Shown: positions 18,724 through 28,602, counted from the stretch's first letter. The stretch: DNA of 64,000 nt from Sphingobacterium sp. ML3W (GCF_029542085.1 NZ_CP107036.1:1860001-1924000), one strand, 5' to 3'. Numbers and translations: made by a program. The notes: generated by a model not told the origin, from the letters alone.

Positions 18724-19371
18724 ATGAAATCTATAATTAAACTTTGTTGTGCTACGGGCCTATTGTTTGGTTTATTTTCTTGCAAAAACACGAGCCAGTC
18801 CAACTTACCAATTTATGGCGAACGGGAAGCCGTCGAAAAAACAGTTGATGGAAAACAAGTGATAGATACGGTTTATCATACCATACCGGCATTTAAGTTT
18901 TTGAATCAGGATAGTGTGATGATCTCAGAGAAGGATTTCGAGGGAAAAGTATACATCGCAAACTTCTTTTTTACCCATTGTCCAAGTATCTGCCCGACAA
19001 TGAACCGTAATTTGCTCAAAATCTATACACAATATAAGGACAATGATGCGGTCCGTTTTTTGTCCCATAGTATAGATTTTAAATATGACCAACCTTACGT
19101 ATTGAAAGATTACGCAAATAAATTAGGCGTAAGCAATGACCATTGGCAATTTGTTTCAGGTACAAAGGCAGATATATATGGTATAGCCAACCAATATATG
19201 GTTTACACGGCTGAGGATAAAAATGTACCCGGAGGTTATGATCACCAAGGTTATCTTGTCTTGATTGACAAAGATAAACGCATCCGTGGCGCTTATGACG
19301 GCACTAATGATGAGCAGGTAAAAAAACTAATGGATGACTTACCAAAGCTATTGAACGAAGCTAAAAAGTAA
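18724..19371 (+). CDS. SCO/SenC-family copper chaperone, lipoprotein
   Basis: Starting at MKSIIKL (215 residues), this has a lipoprotein signal ending LFSC. The thioredoxin-like SCO domain carries the copper site: Cys86 and Cys90 in HCPSICPTMNRN and His174 in YDHQGYLVLID. SCO proteins deliver copper to the CuA centre of cytochrome c oxidase. An ATG 24 bp upstream would weaken the signal peptide. The next gene, a cytochrome c, begins 1 bp after the stop, so the two form an operon. No oxidase subunit genes lie in the window. Confidence 0.9.
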   Translation: MKSIIKLCCATGLLFGLFSCKNTSQSNLPIYGEREAVEKTVDGKQVIDTVYHTIPAFKFLNQDSVMISEKDFEGKVYIANFFFTHCPSICPTMNRNLLKIYTQYKDNDAVRFLSHSIDFKYDQPYVLKDYANKLGVSNDHWQFVSGTKADIYGIANQYMVYTAEDKNVPGGYDHQGYLVLIDKDKRIRGAYDGTNDEQVKKLMDDLPKLLNEAKK

Positions 19372-19372
19372 T

Positions 19373-19792
19373 ATGCGGACCCTCTTAACGACCTTCTTTA
19401 TTATCGGATGCCTATTATCGGCTTTGATCGGCTGTCAAAGCGAAATTGATATTAGGACAGCACAATACACGGTAAATGGTCAAAAAGTGTATATAACACA
19501 TTGTCAGAATTGCCATGGCGAAAAAGGAGAAGGATTGGGGAACCTCTACCCACCGCTCACAGACACCAAGTTTTTGAAAAAAAATCACCAGAAGCTTGCC
19601 TGTATCGTTAAACATGGAGCAACAGGGGAACTTGAGGTCGCAGGCAAGAAATTCAATAACACGATGCCAGCTTCAAATCTTTCCGCTGTTGATATTGCTT
19701 ATGTACTGACCTATATCAATACAAAGATCAATAAGGGCAAGGAAATATTTCCCTTAAATGAAGTGGAAAAACAATTAAAAAATTGTCAATAA
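19373..19792 (+). CDS. c-type cytochrome, lipoprotein-like
   Basis: A 139-residue monohaem cytochrome c. The haem is attached through Cys44 and Cys47 with His48 as ligand (CQNCHGEKGEG), and Met98 in NTMPAS is the likely second ligand. The N-terminal signal ends in a lipobox-like LSALIGC, so it is probably anchored to a membrane facing the periplasm. It follows the SCO gene almost without a gap, suggesting that both support a copper-containing terminal oxidase or denitrification enzyme. It ends at a terminator. Confidence 0.9.
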   Translation: MRTLLTTFFIIGCLLSALIGCQSEIDIRTAQYTVNGQKVYITHCQNCHGEKGEGLGNLYPPLTDTKFLKKNHQKLACIVKHGATGELEVAGKKFNNTMPASNLSAVDIAYVLTYINTKINKGKEIFPLNEVEKQLKNCQ

Positions 19793-19822
19793 AAAAAGGA
19801 ACTTGTATAAAGTTCCTTTTTT
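19791..19822 (+). terminator. Terminator after the SCO-cytochrome operon
   Basis: AAAAAGGAACTT pairs with AAGTTCCTTTTT around a 5-nt loop and is followed by T residues. The left arm overlaps the cytochrome stop codon. Confidence 0.85.
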
Positions 19823-19989
19823 TATGAGGCCTAATGCCAAAAAGCCACGTTAAATCCAGCCGACTAAAAAATAATCATCCAAAGCCAAAACAATTTAAAT
19901 CTTTTTTCCTTATTGTAGTATTGATCCAAATTGTTTAGCTTTTATTGATTTATAACAATAATTTGACATTTTGGATTCAAATTAATCAC

Positions 19990-19997
19990 TAATTTTG
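19990..19997 (+). promoter_or_regulatory. -7 box of the efflux operon
   Basis: TAATTTTG fits TAnnTTTG and ends 7 nt before the first ATG of the TetR gene. It probably drives the whole TetR-TolC-adaptor-RND operon. Confidence 0.45.
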
Positions 19998-20004
19998 CAA
20001 CCGA

Positions 20005-20625
20005 ATGAACGTTCGATTGATGCAGACAAATGAAAAAATTGCAGCTGTCTTTGCTGCCACACTTAAACTGATACACACAAACGGTTTCCACGGGACGCCA
20101 ATGAGTAAGATCGCACAGGAATCCGATGTAGCGATAGGAACTATCTACCACTATTTTCCCTCTAAAGATGATTTGATCTTTGCGCTGTTCAAACATTGCC
20201 GGTCAATCTTGAACGATTACATATTTGATGGGATAAAAGAAGACTTTGATTATAAAGCTTCTTTTTTTCATGTGTGGCGCAACTTTGTTCAGTTCTATTT
20301 AGAAAATGGACGGATCTTCAGTTTTTTTGAACAGTTTTTTTCCTCACCTTATTACGAGAAGAATAAAGCTGAGATACAGGAACCTGTCGGTGGCCAAAAC
20401 AAAGTACTCGACTTTTTGCAAGAAGGCATTGACAAAAAAATTTTAAAACAAGTAAATGTTCACCTACTGGTGGCTAGTTATATCGGAGTGGCTTTGTCCA
20501 CAGTACATAGCATCAAATTCAAAGATCTTCACTTCTCCGAACAGAATATGAAGGAGCTGATGGAAATAATTTGGGATGGCGCTGTCAATAGAAATAAAAT
20601 AATTAATGAGATATATGAAGTTTAA
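20005..20625 (+). CDS. TetR/AcrR-family repressor of the efflux operon
   Basis: The 206-residue protein has an N-terminal TetR DNA-binding domain (FAATLKLIHTNGFHGTPMSK, then VAIGTIYHYFPSKDDLIFAL) and an all-helical ligand domain. It is the first gene of an operon with a TolC-type channel, an adaptor and an RND pump, and its stop overlaps the start of the TolC gene, so it likely represses its own operon and is released by pump substrates. Two starts are possible, 20005 and the ATG at 20020; the nearby -7 box would make the first leaderless. Confidence 0.9.
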   Translation: MNVRLMQTNEKIAAVFAATLKLIHTNGFHGTPMSKIAQESDVAIGTIYHYFPSKDDLIFALFKHCRSILNDYIFDGIKEDFDYKASFFHVWRNFVQFYLENGRIFSFFEQFFSSPYYEKNKAEIQEPVGGQNKVLDFLQEGIDKKILKQVNVHLLVASYIGVALSTVHSIKFKDLHFSEQNMKELMEIIWDGAVNRNKIINEIYEV

Positions 20626-21940
20626 TAAAATCGTTTATTCCTTAGCGACCCTGTCGCTGTTGAGTAATACAGGATTTGCACAACAGCAATCTGAAAACTT
20701 GCCGCCAAATGCGACGCTTCAGCAGCTGATAGATTATGCACTACGCAATCAAATTTCTGTAAAACAGGCACAATTGGATGAAGCCATCGGTGAAAAGGAT
20801 ATCGATATCTCCCTCTCGGGCTGGTACCCACAATTAGGTTTGAAAGGAAGCTACAACTACAATGTGATTGTCCCTGTGGTCAATATCGGTGGAAATAATA
20901 TCAAAATGGGGCAGAATAATGCCAGTGCATTGACGCTACAAGCCGATCAGCAATTGTTGAATCCCGAATTGATACAGGCAAAAAAGGCTGCCTCATTAGT
21001 TCGCTTAGGCAACAAGCAAAACACCGAAAGCAAAAAAATAAATGCGGTTGTGGAAGTCAGCAAAGCTTATTATGACATCCTAACAACAGAGGAAATGATT
21101 AAAATTGTCCGCGAAAATATTGCTAGGCTCCAAAAGCAGCTGAAAGACGCAAAATCGCAATATGATGTTGGAGTGGTTGACAAAACGGATTTTAAAAGAG
21201 CGCAGATCGCTTTGGCCAATTCCAACGCAGACGAAAAACGTAATGTCGAATTACGAAAATATAAATATGAATACCTGAAACAGCTGCTAGCATTGGATAA
21301 AGGCCAAAATCTTACTTTATCATTCAGTAACAGTAACATGGAATCCGAAATTTTATTGGATACCACAGCTGCTGTGAGTGTTTCCAATCGGATCGAATTC
21401 CAACAATTGGAAACATCGAAAAAGATTCAACAATTGAACACGCAATATTTTAAATGGACCTATTTACCTAGCATAAGTGCCTTTTATAACTACGCATTCA
21501 ATTATCGGAATGATAAATTCAGTAAACTCTATAACGACAATTTTCCGGGTTCTGTCGCAGGTTTGAATCTCTCTTTTTCTATTTTCGACGGATTCAAACG
21601 AAAAAAACAAGTCAATAAATCCAGGTTGCAGGAGGAACGTATTGACTGGGATATCAAGAATCTGGAAAACAGTATCAATACGGAGTATGCCTTATCAAAA
21701 GCCACATACAATGCTAATCTAAATGATTGGAAAACGGCAAAAGAGAATGTAGAATTGTCCAAAGAGGTTTATGAAACAATCAAATTGCAATACGATGAGG
21801 GAATCACAAAATACCTGGATTTAATGACGGCTGAAAATGATCTCAAAATAACGCAATTCAATTATCTGAGTGCGCTCTATGCATTGCTATCAAGTAAATT
21901 GGATGTTCAAAAAGCAGTTGGGGCAATCCAAACTAATTAA
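20615..21940 (+). CDS. TolC-family outer membrane efflux channel
   Basis: From MKFNKIV the protein has 441 residues and a signal peptide ending FAQ. Two repeated outer-membrane-efflux domains follow, with the long helical hairpins of TolC (ATLQQLIDYALRNQISVKQA, VKTEK-like helices, and a second repeat with YDEGITKYLDLMTAENDL). It forms the trimeric exit duct of the tripartite pump encoded downstream. The start lies within the end of the TetR gene (10-bp overlap), so translation is coupled. The ATG three codons earlier is equally possible. Confidence 0.92.
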   Translation: MKFNKIVYSLATLSLLSNTGFAQQQSENLPPNATLQQLIDYALRNQISVKQAQLDEAIGEKDIDISLSGWYPQLGLKGSYNYNVIVPVVNIGGNNIKMGQNNASALTLQADQQLLNPELIQAKKAASLVRLGNKQNTESKKINAVVEVSKAYYDILTTEEMIKIVRENIARLQKQLKDAKSQYDVGVVDKTDFKRAQIALANSNADEKRNVELRKYKYEYLKQLLALDKGQNLTLSFSNSNMESEILLDTTAAVSVSNRIEFQQLETSKKIQQLNTQYFKWTYLPSISAFYNYAFNYRNDKFSKLYNDNFPGSVAGLNLSFSIFDGFKRKKQVNKSRLQEERIDWDIKNLENSINTEYALSKATYNANLNDWKTAKENVELSKEVYETIKLQYDEGITKYLDLMTAENDLKITQFNYLSALYALLSSKLDVQKAVGAIQTN

Positions 21941-21968
21941 TCAATTCAAACGGAAACTAATACAAATC

Positions 21969-23126
21969 ATGAATAAAAGACAATTATTATTCGCTTTCTT
22001 CCTTGGGACGGCTTTAGTATGGACCTCTTGTGGAAATAAAGATGCAAAAAAGCAAGGTGCAGCACAGGCTCAAGCCGAGAAGGTTGTTCCTGTTACCTTT
22101 GGCGCAGCATCACATGAGACTGTTACGGGAACCATAAGTTACCCAGCAACAGTCAAACCGTTGAACGAAGCAGACCTATTTGCAGAAGTAAGCGGTTATA
22201 TTACCAAAATATATGTTTCAGACGGTGCCGTGGTCTCTAAAGGTCAAGCCTTATATGAGATTGACGGGACACGTTATAATGCAGCGGTACAACAGGCCAA
22301 AGCAAGTCTTCAAATCGCACAGACAGACCTTGACCGTCAAAAAAGAGATTTAGCGCGTTACCAAACATTAGCGGACAAAGATGCGATCGCTAAACAGGTT
22401 TATGATAATGCCGTTTCAAATGTTGCTTCTTCGCAAGCACAGGTAGAATCTGCACGCGCTGCATTGGTAACAGCCAATACAAACCTGTCCCGTTCTACGA
22501 TTCGTGCGCCATTCTCCGGAACCATTGGTATATCACAGGTACGCTTAGGTGCTTTGGTCAATCCTGGTACTACGCTATTGAATACATTATCCTCAACAAG
22601 TCCGATTGCCATTGAGTTTCAGGTCAACGAAAAAGATATCAGCAAGTTTGCTCAAATGCAGAGCAGCCATGCTTCTTCGGACCTTTCGCTTTTATTACCG
22701 GACGGAAGTACCTATGAAGGTAAAGGAAGCATAACGACCATTGACCGTGCTGTTGATCCAGCGACAGGAACAATTAAAATACGGGCTACATTCCCGAACA
22801 ATGCCAATGCGTTAAGAGCGGGCATGAATATTACCATGAATGTATCCACCACATCGGCAACTGAAGAAATCGTTGTCCCTTACAAAGCAGTCTTCGAGCA
22901 ATTGGGTGTGTTCAATTTATATGCCGTTAACGATAGCAGCAAAGCTGAAATCCGTCAGGTAAAATTGGGTATTAAAGCCGGTGATAAAATCGTTATCAAA
23001 GAGGGTGTCAAAGACGGTGAGAAAATCGTTGTTGATGGAGCCATGAATGTCCAAAATGGTGTTAAAGTTGTCGATGCTGCCACTGCTGCCCAACAAGCTG
23101 CAAAAGGCGCTCCGAAAGGAAAATAA
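21969..23126 (+). CDS. RND efflux adaptor (membrane fusion protein)
   Basis: The start at MNKRQLL gives 385 residues with a lipoprotein signal (LVWTSC). The order barrel-sandwich (FAEVSGYITKIYVSDGAVV), alpha hairpin (AKASLQIAQTDLDRQKRDLA), second lipoyl half (RSTIRAPFSGTIG) and beta-barrel (VDPATGTIKIRATFPN) is that of AcrA/MexA adaptors. It bridges the inner membrane pump and the TolC channel. It lies 28 bp after the TolC gene and 37 bp before the pump. An in-frame upstream ATG inside the TolC gene is rejected because it would bury the signal. Confidence 0.93.
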   Translation: MNKRQLLFAFFLGTALVWTSCGNKDAKKQGAAQAQAEKVVPVTFGAASHETVTGTISYPATVKPLNEADLFAEVSGYITKIYVSDGAVVSKGQALYEIDGTRYNAAVQQAKASLQIAQTDLDRQKRDLARYQTLADKDAIAKQVYDNAVSNVASSQAQVESARAALVTANTNLSRSTIRAPFSGTIGISQVRLGALVNPGTTLLNTLSSTSPIAIEFQVNEKDISKFAQMQSSHASSDLSLLLPDGSTYEGKGSITTIDRAVDPATGTIKIRATFPNNANALRAGMNITMNVSTTSATEEIVVPYKAVFEQLGVFNLYAVNDSSKAEIRQVKLGIKAGDKIVIKEGVKDGEKIVVDGAMNVQNGVKVVDAATAAQQAAKGAPKGK

Positions 23127-23163
23127 CAGCATTAATTTTTAAAGAGAATCTAAAAGATATAGA

Positions 23164-26100
23164 ATGATTTCAGAAGTATTTATTAAGAGGCCAGTTACCG
23201 CAATCGTTATTTCGATATTGATTTCAATCATCGGAGTTATTGCTGTATCTACGTTGCCAATTAGCCAGTACCCTTCTATTGCACCTCCAACCGTAACAGT
23301 TACAGCAAACTATACGGGCGCAGATGCACAGACGGTTGAGCAGACCGTGACAACTCTGATCGAGAGTCAGATCAATGGTACACCTGGCATGATTTATATG
23401 TCGTCAAATAGTACTTCAAATGGTCAAGCAACAATTACTGTCACATTTGAAGTAGGTACCGACATCGATATCGCAACCCTAGACGTCCAAAACCGCGTCG
23501 GGATTGCAGAACCTGCCCTTCCAGAAGCTGTTAGACGTTTGGGGATCACTACCCGTAAAGCCAACAACGATATCTTGATGTTGGTGGCTTTAACATCACC
23601 CAAAGGAACCAGAGATGAAAATTTTCTGGCCAATTACAACAACTTGTACGTCAAAGATGCGTTATTGCGTGTCAAAGGTGTCGGTGATGTAACGGCCTTC
23701 GGTCAACCTTTCTCCATGCGTGTATGGTTAGATGCCAACAAATTGGCTAATCTAAGCATGACACCTGCAGATGTTTCCGCAGCTATTGCCGAACAAAATA
23801 CCCGTATACCGGGAGGTAGTGTCGGAGCACGCCCACAAGAGTCTTCGACCGTATTTGAATATCCTATTATTACGGATAGTGACCTTTCTAATCCGGAGGA
23901 CTTTGAAAATATTGTCGTAAAGACCAATAAAGATGGATCCATTGTACTTTTAAAGAATGTCGCACGCGTAGAACTGGGACAATTTAGTTATGGAACTTCT
24001 TCCAAAGTAAATGGAATGACCTCATCTGCGATGATGATCAACCAGACACCGGGTGGAAACGCCGTTGAATCTGCAGAAGGTATTGTTGCTGCCCTGGAAA
24101 AATTAAAGCAATCCTTTCCAACGGACGTTGATTACACCATCAGTTACGAGACCGTTTCTGTAGTAAATGCATCCATTTCTTCGGTAATCCATACCCTGGT
24201 GGAAGCATTACTTTTGGTAACCTTTGTGGTATTCTTCTTCTTACAAAGCTGGAGAGCAACATTAATCCCTGTTCTAGCGATTCCAGTGTCGATTATTGGT
24301 ACATTCATCTTCTTCCTGATGTTTGGTTTCTCAGTCAACAACCTGACGATGCTTGCCTTTGTACTGGCCATCGGTATTGTGGTGGATGACGCCATCGTTG
24401 TGGTGGAAGCGGTACAGCACTATATTGACCACTATAAACTAGATGCAAAAGAAGCGACCCGTCGCGCAATGGGTGATATTACTGCGCCGGTTATCGCGAT
24501 TGCCTTGATCTTGGCCGCGGTATTCGTTCCAGTAGGATTTATTCCGGGGATGGTGGGTAAACTGTATCAACAATTTGCGATTACCATTGCCGTATCGGTT
24601 ATGTTATCCGCATTTATTGCCCTCTCCCTGACACCTGCGCTATGTTCAATTTTATTGAAACCAACAGCTGTACACGAAGGTGCAAAAGGATTGAACAAGT
24701 TCTTCTACAAATTCAACGTTTGGTTTGAGAAAGTGACGATCAAGTACTCACGCGGTGTAAAACAAGCCATCAAAAAGGCGCCGCTTGTATTGATTATCCT
24801 TTTATGTATCTTTATCGGTACAGGTTATATGTTTACCACCAAGCCAACAGGATTTATTCCTTCTGAAGACGGTGGTGCATTCTTCGCTGGTGTCACTTTA
24901 CCTGAGGGTTCATCTTCTGCCCGTACCAATGAAGTATTAAAAGAGATCGAGGACGATTTACACAAGACCTTCCCTGAAATCAAATACGTTACAGCCATCT
25001 CGGGTATCAATATTTTGAACCGTGCCTTCAAATCAAATGGTGCAACGCTATTCGTCTCCCTAAAACCGTGGGAAACACGTACACGTACCGCAAACGATAT
25101 CGCTGGCATGATCATGGGTAAATACATGGCTTATACGAAAGCTCGCGTATTGGCAGTAACGCCACCGGCAATCCCAGGTTTGGGTACTTCCGGCGGTTTC
25201 TCCCTACAAATTCAAGATTTACAAACAGTAAATATCAAAGATTTTGAAGCCACTGTAGGTAAATTTCTTATGGCGGCCAACCAACGTCCTGAAATTGGAA
25301 TGGCCTATACCATGTTTAACACCAATTCGCCAAACTACAAATTGGAAGTAAATCGTGAACAGGCAAAACGTATGGGCGTACCGATCTCAAGTATCTATTC
25401 GACAATATCGGCCTATTTAGGAAGTAGCTATGTCAATGACTTTACGAAATATGGCCGTAGCTACCGTGTCGTTACACAAGCCGATATCCCCTACCGGATG
25501 AACATTGAAGACATCAACAAGCTGTATGTCAACAATACGATGGGCAATCCAGTGCCGATGGGTACCTTGGTGAAGTATGAGCTAATAACAATGCCTTCAA
25601 TCATCAACCACTACAATATTTTTAGAAGTATCGAGATCAATGGTAGTTCTGCCCCAGGATATTCTTCTGGAGATGCGCTGAAAGCTTTGCAAGAAGTTGC
25701 GGCGCAGACATTACCAGAAGGATTTGACTATCAGTTCTCAGGTCTTTCATTACAAGAGATGCAGTCCGGATCGAAGACCGTTCAGATCTTTGCTTTATGT
25801 ATCTTATTTGTATTCTTGCTGTTGGCAGCGTTGTATGAAAGCTGGTCTGTTCCATTCTCTATCCTCCTATCGGTTCCTTTAGGGGTATTTGGAGCAATCT
25901 TGACCTTAACGTTGATACCGTCTTTAGATAATAATATCTATGCACAAATCGGTCTGGTAACCATCATTGGTCTTGCGGCCAAGAATGCGATCCTAATTGT
26001 GGAATTTGCCAAAGAACGGGTTGATATCGGGATGAATCTCTATGAAGCGACATTAGACGCTGTAAAATTGCGTTTACGTCCGATTATCATGACCTCTTTT

Positions 26101-26334
26101 GCATTCATCCTGGGTATTATTCCATTGATGTTATCACACGGTGCTGGTGCCATATCTCGCCAAACAATCGGTTGGACGGTATTCGGTGGTATGACTGCGG
26201 CAACACTGTTGGCAATTTTTATCGTACCGGTTCTATTCGTTGTGATCACACGAATGGCTTACGGTAAGAAAAAATTGGCTGAATTAGAAGCTAATTTTGA
26301 TGAAGAAAAAGCGAAGAACTTAAGTGCACATTAA
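23164..26334 (+). CDS. RND multidrug efflux pump, HAE1 type
   Basis: This 1056-residue inner membrane protein is of AcrB/MexB size and plan: 12 transmembrane helices with two large periplasmic loops. It begins with the family signature MISEVFIKRPVTAIVISI and carries the proton-relay pair Asp-Asp in GIVVDDAIVVVEAV (helix 4). The helix 10-11 region IGLAAKNAILIVEFAKE provides the relay lysine. It exports hydrophobic or amphipathic compounds with the adaptor and channel upstream. It is the last gene of the operon and a strong terminator follows. Substrate range is not predictable. Confidence 0.95.
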   Translation: MISEVFIKRPVTAIVISILISIIGVIAVSTLPISQYPSIAPPTVTVTANYTGADAQTVEQTVTTLIESQINGTPGMIYMSSNSTSNGQATITVTFEVGTDIDIATLDVQNRVGIAEPALPEAVRRLGITTRKANNDILMLVALTSPKGTRDENFLANYNNLYVKDALLRVKGVGDVTAFGQPFSMRVWLDANKLANLSMTPADVSAAIAEQNTRIPGGSVGARPQESSTVFEYPIITDSDLSNPEDFENIVVKTNKDGSIVLLKNVARVELGQFSYGTSSKVNGMTSSAMMINQTPGGNAVESAEGIVAALEKLKQSFPTDVDYTISYETVSVVNASISSVIHTLVEALLLVTFVVFFFLQSWRATLIPVLAIPVSIIGTFIFFLMFGFSVNNLTMLAFVLAIGIVVDDAIVVVEAVQHYIDHYKLDAKEATRRAMGDITAPVIAIALILAAVFVPVGFIPGMVGKLYQQFAITIAVSVMLSAFIALSLTPALCSILLKPTAVHEGAKGLNKFFYKFNVWFEKVTIKYSRGVKQAIKKAPLVLIILLCIFIGTGYMFTTKPTGFIPSEDGGAFFAGVTLPEGSSSARTNEVLKEIEDDLHKTFPEIKYVTAISGINILNRAFKSNGATLFVSLKPWETRTRTANDIAGMIMGKYMAYTKARVLAVTPPAIPGLGTSGGFSLQIQDLQTVNIKDFEATVGKFLMAANQRPEIGMAYTMFNTNSPNYKLEVNREQAKRMGVPISSIYSTISAYLGSSYVNDFTKYGRSYRVVTQADIPYRMNIEDINKLYVNNTMGNPVPMGTLVKYELITMPSIINHYNIFRSIEINGSSAPGYSSGDALKALQEVAAQTLPEGFDYQFSGLSLQEMQSGSKTVQIFALCILFVFLLLAALYESWSVPFSILLSVPLGVFGAILTLTLIPSLDNNIYAQIGLVTIIGLAAKNAILIVEFAKERVDIGMNLYEATLDAVKLRLRPIIMTSFAFILGIIPLMLSHGAGAISRQTIGWTVFGGMTAATLLAIFIVPVLFVVITRMAYGKKKLAELEANFDEEKAKNLSAH

Positions 26335-26379
26335 GCAAATAAAATTTGCAGTATGCGCTAAGAACGGACTATATACCAT

Positions 26380-26415
26380 AAGACGCCTTTCCTTCTGACG
26401 AAGGAAAGGCGTCTT
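26380..26415 (+). terminator. Terminator of the RND efflux operon
   Basis: A perfect 16-bp stem (AAGACGCCTTTCCTTC and its complement) with the tetraloop TGAC, followed by TCTTTT. Confidence 0.9.
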
Positions 26416-26418
26416 TCT

Positions 26419-26450
26419 TTTGGCTCATCCAATTATAATTTTTAATTTTA
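26419..26450 (+). promoter_or_regulatory. Promoter of the HAD phosphatase gene
   Basis: TTTG (26419-26422), a 20-nt spacer and TAATTTTA (26443-26450; one mismatch) lie just after the efflux terminator and 20 nt before the ATG at 26471. Confidence 0.5.
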
Positions 26451-26470
26451 CCACACACTATTAAATAGAT

Positions 26471-27082
26471 ATGTCACCTGAATCACAACGTAAATTTGAA
26501 CAGCTAAATCTTCTTGCCGAATCCTATGATGCCCTACTATTTGACGTCGACGGTACTTTGGCCGACAACATGGATGCCCATAAACAAGCGTATAAAGCTG
26601 CCGCCGAACAATATGGTGTCACTTTGGATGTCACTCTTATTGACGAAACGGCCGGCTGGCCTACGGTCGCTGTTGCAGAGGAAATCAGTAAACGCTATGG
26701 CGTAGATTTCAATTATCAAGAATTCTCAACATTGAAGTCCACCATATTTCGGGACGAATATGTCTTTAAAACAAAGCCGGTAGATTATGTTGTTGAACAT
26801 TTAAAATATCAAAAGGGTAAAAAACATATTGCTGCTGTCTCAGGAGGCACAAGAACAACCTTGTCGATGACTCTGACAACCATAGGTGTATGGGATGACC
26901 TGGAAACATTGGTGTGTGCCGGTGATACAGCAGAAGGTAAACCCTCGCCGCAACCGTTCTTACTCGCTGCTTCACAGTTGAATATTGCTCCAGAAAAATG
27001 TTTAGTCTATGAAGATGGAGTTCCGGGGGTAGAAGGTGCAAAAGCCGCCGGAATGGGCTGGGTTCGTGTAGACGAGCTATAA
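26471..27082 (+). CDS. HAD-family phosphatase (phosphoglucomutase-like subgroup)
   Basis: The 203-residue protein has the HAD motif I FDVDGTLADN (Asp25 nucleophile, Asp27 acid/base), motif II in VSGGTR, and motif III/IV in GKPSPQPFLLAA and LVYEDGVPGVEGAKAAG. The helical cap after motif I and the KP-P-F pattern place it with beta-phosphoglucomutase and sugar-phosphate phosphatases. It hydrolyses or moves a phosphate on a small molecule, but the substrate is unknown. It is a single gene flanked by terminators. Confidence 0.88.
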   Translation: MSPESQRKFEQLNLLAESYDALLFDVDGTLADNMDAHKQAYKAAAEQYGVTLDVTLIDETAGWPTVAVAEEISKRYGVDFNYQEFSTLKSTIFRDEYVFKTKPVDYVVEHLKYQKGKKHIAAVSGGTRTTLSMTLTTIGVWDDLETLVCAGDTAEGKPSPQPFLLAASQLNIAPEKCLVYEDGVPGVEGAKAAGMGWVRVDEL

Positions 27083-27104
27083 TCGATCAAATAAAGACGC
27101 TACA

Positions 27105-27136
27105 AAAAGCCCCCGAATTTTCTATCGAGGGCTTTT
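27105..27136. terminator. Bidirectional terminator between HAD and anti-sigma-like genes
   Basis: AAAAGCCCCCGA and TCGAGGGCTTTT pair with one mismatch around an 8-nt loop. A and T flanks serve the two converging genes. Confidence 0.8.
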
Positions 27137-27219
27137 CTTTTATTCCTGCGCTCCCTCCTTTCAGACTGTTCAATTCTGGAAGGGGTTCGCGTCTACTTTT
27201 TGCATAGCTTCTTTCTAAA

Positions 27220-28602
27220 CTAAAAGCTAGTGATAATTTTCACACCACCATTACTGTAATTCAGATCAGACGATCTTAAACCACCAACCGGTATTTTATA
27301 ATAGGGTTCCACAGAAATGGAAAGTTTTCCTACTTTCTGTTTTCTTCCGACCGAGAAATTCACAAAACCATTTACACCTTTATCATCCACATTCTTTTCG
27401 GTGGATTTTTGCTTATATTCTGTATTGTTGGTTTCGTAAATGGTCGCGCGTTCCTGATCCAGTAAACCAACATAAGAAACCCCAACAGAGGTATAAAAAT
27501 TCTTAGTGATTGCATAGCGAACATCAACCGGAATATCCACCGTCAAAATTTTACCGGAGACACGTTCGTTGCTTTTGGCATCTTTTGCATCGGCTAAACC
27601 CTTTGCAAAAGCATTACTCAAACCATTGGGTTGCGAAAGATAACTTGGTGCGTTCATTTCAAAAGAATTGGAAGCCATCGCCGGTGTAATGGGTGTATTT
27701 CCCGAAACAGCGCCATAGTGTTGGATAGAAGCACCTGAACGAATGCTGACCTTACTCGAAACATTATAGGCCAGGGCAACTCCTCCACCAAGAGTAATAC
27801 TTTCAGAAGTGGAAGCTGGAGACACAAATGCGCCCATTTCCCATTTTCTATCGAGATCATTGTTGCTTTTTAACATCACACTACTCTTCTGGTTTCCCTG
27901 TTGTCCAGCATATAGTGCCGCAAGACGTGCAGCCTCACGTTGGATCTGTGTAGAAGAAACAGCTGTATTTGAGTTCGTTGATATCACATTTGAATGTGTT
28001 GCTGTGGCAACCTTAGTCCCTGTCGTGATATCTGTCGAAGCAGTAACTGTAGGGTCATCCAAATTGATCTGTGCGGATAGTGTACTATTTCGCAGTTGCA
28101 TGGCCTGCCCACCCAAAGCGGCTAAATTATTTGATACACTGATATTATTTCCACGTACTGCCTTTCCACCAAATAGCACAAACTGTTGTTGCTGACTGTT
28201 ATCGGCAGGTTGGCTTTCCACTTTCGAATACGTAAACGGTCTATCCCGCAATAGCTCTTGCGCACTTAGCCCCTGCTCGGCAGTAACATCAGACAATGAG
28301 CGTTGAATAGATTCTTTTAAATCTTTATTATACGCGAGAACCTCGCTATTTTTATCATTTTGCGTTAAAACTGCAGAAGACGGAGCTACCGAAGAATTAT
28401 TTTTCAAACCCCAATACCCCACACCAAAACATAAAAGTACCGCGGCAGCCGCGCTCCAATATTTCCAGGCGGAAGAAGGCGGGGCTGCTACCCCATGCTT
28501 TGATGCAAACTTTTCCCAGGAGCCTTCACGATATGGTAGCTCATGGTCTTTTAATTGCCCAATGATTTCTTCTATCAATTCTTTTTTCTTATTGCCTTCC
28601 AT
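27220..28602 (-). CDS. Anti-sigma-like membrane protein with C-terminal beta-barrel-like domain
   Basis: A 460-residue protein starting 14 bp after the ECF sigma gene. Residues 1-46 are cytoplasmic and include GSWEKFASKHG, a pattern common at the N-terminus of Bacteroidota proteins partnered with ECF sigmas. One transmembrane helix (about 48-66) follows, then a long Ser/Asn/Gln-rich linker (about 70-230). The last 200 residues look like an outer-membrane barrel (GGGVALAYNVSSKVSIRSGA, VDVRYAITKNFYTSVGVSYV) ending in a phenylalanine. An anti-sigma role is inferred from position. How one chain could hold both an inner-membrane helix and a barrel is unclear; the C-terminal part could be a periplasmic or pseudo-barrel domain. 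Confidence 0.75.
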   Translation of the reverse strand: MEGNKKKELIEEIIGQLKDHELPYREGSWEKFASKHGVAAPPSSAWKYWSAAAAVLLCFGVGYWGLKNNSSVAPSSAVLTQNDKNSEVLAYNKDLKESIQRSLSDVTAEQGLSAQELLRDRPFTYSKVESQPADNSQQQQFVLFGGKAVRGNNISVSNNLAALGGQAMQLRNSTLSAQINLDDPTVTASTDITTGTKVATATHSNVISTNSNTAVSSTQIQREAARLAALYAGQQGNQKSSVMLKSNNDLDRKWEMGAFVSPASTSESITLGGGVALAYNVSSKVSIRSGASIQHYGAVSGNTPITPAMASNSFEMNAPSYLSQPNGLSNAFAKGLADAKDAKSNERVSGKILTVDIPVDVRYAITKNFYTSVGVSYVGLLDQERATIYETNNTEYKQKSTEKNVDDKGVNGFVNFSVGRKQKVGKLSISVEPYYKIPVGGLRSSDLNYSNGGVKIITSF

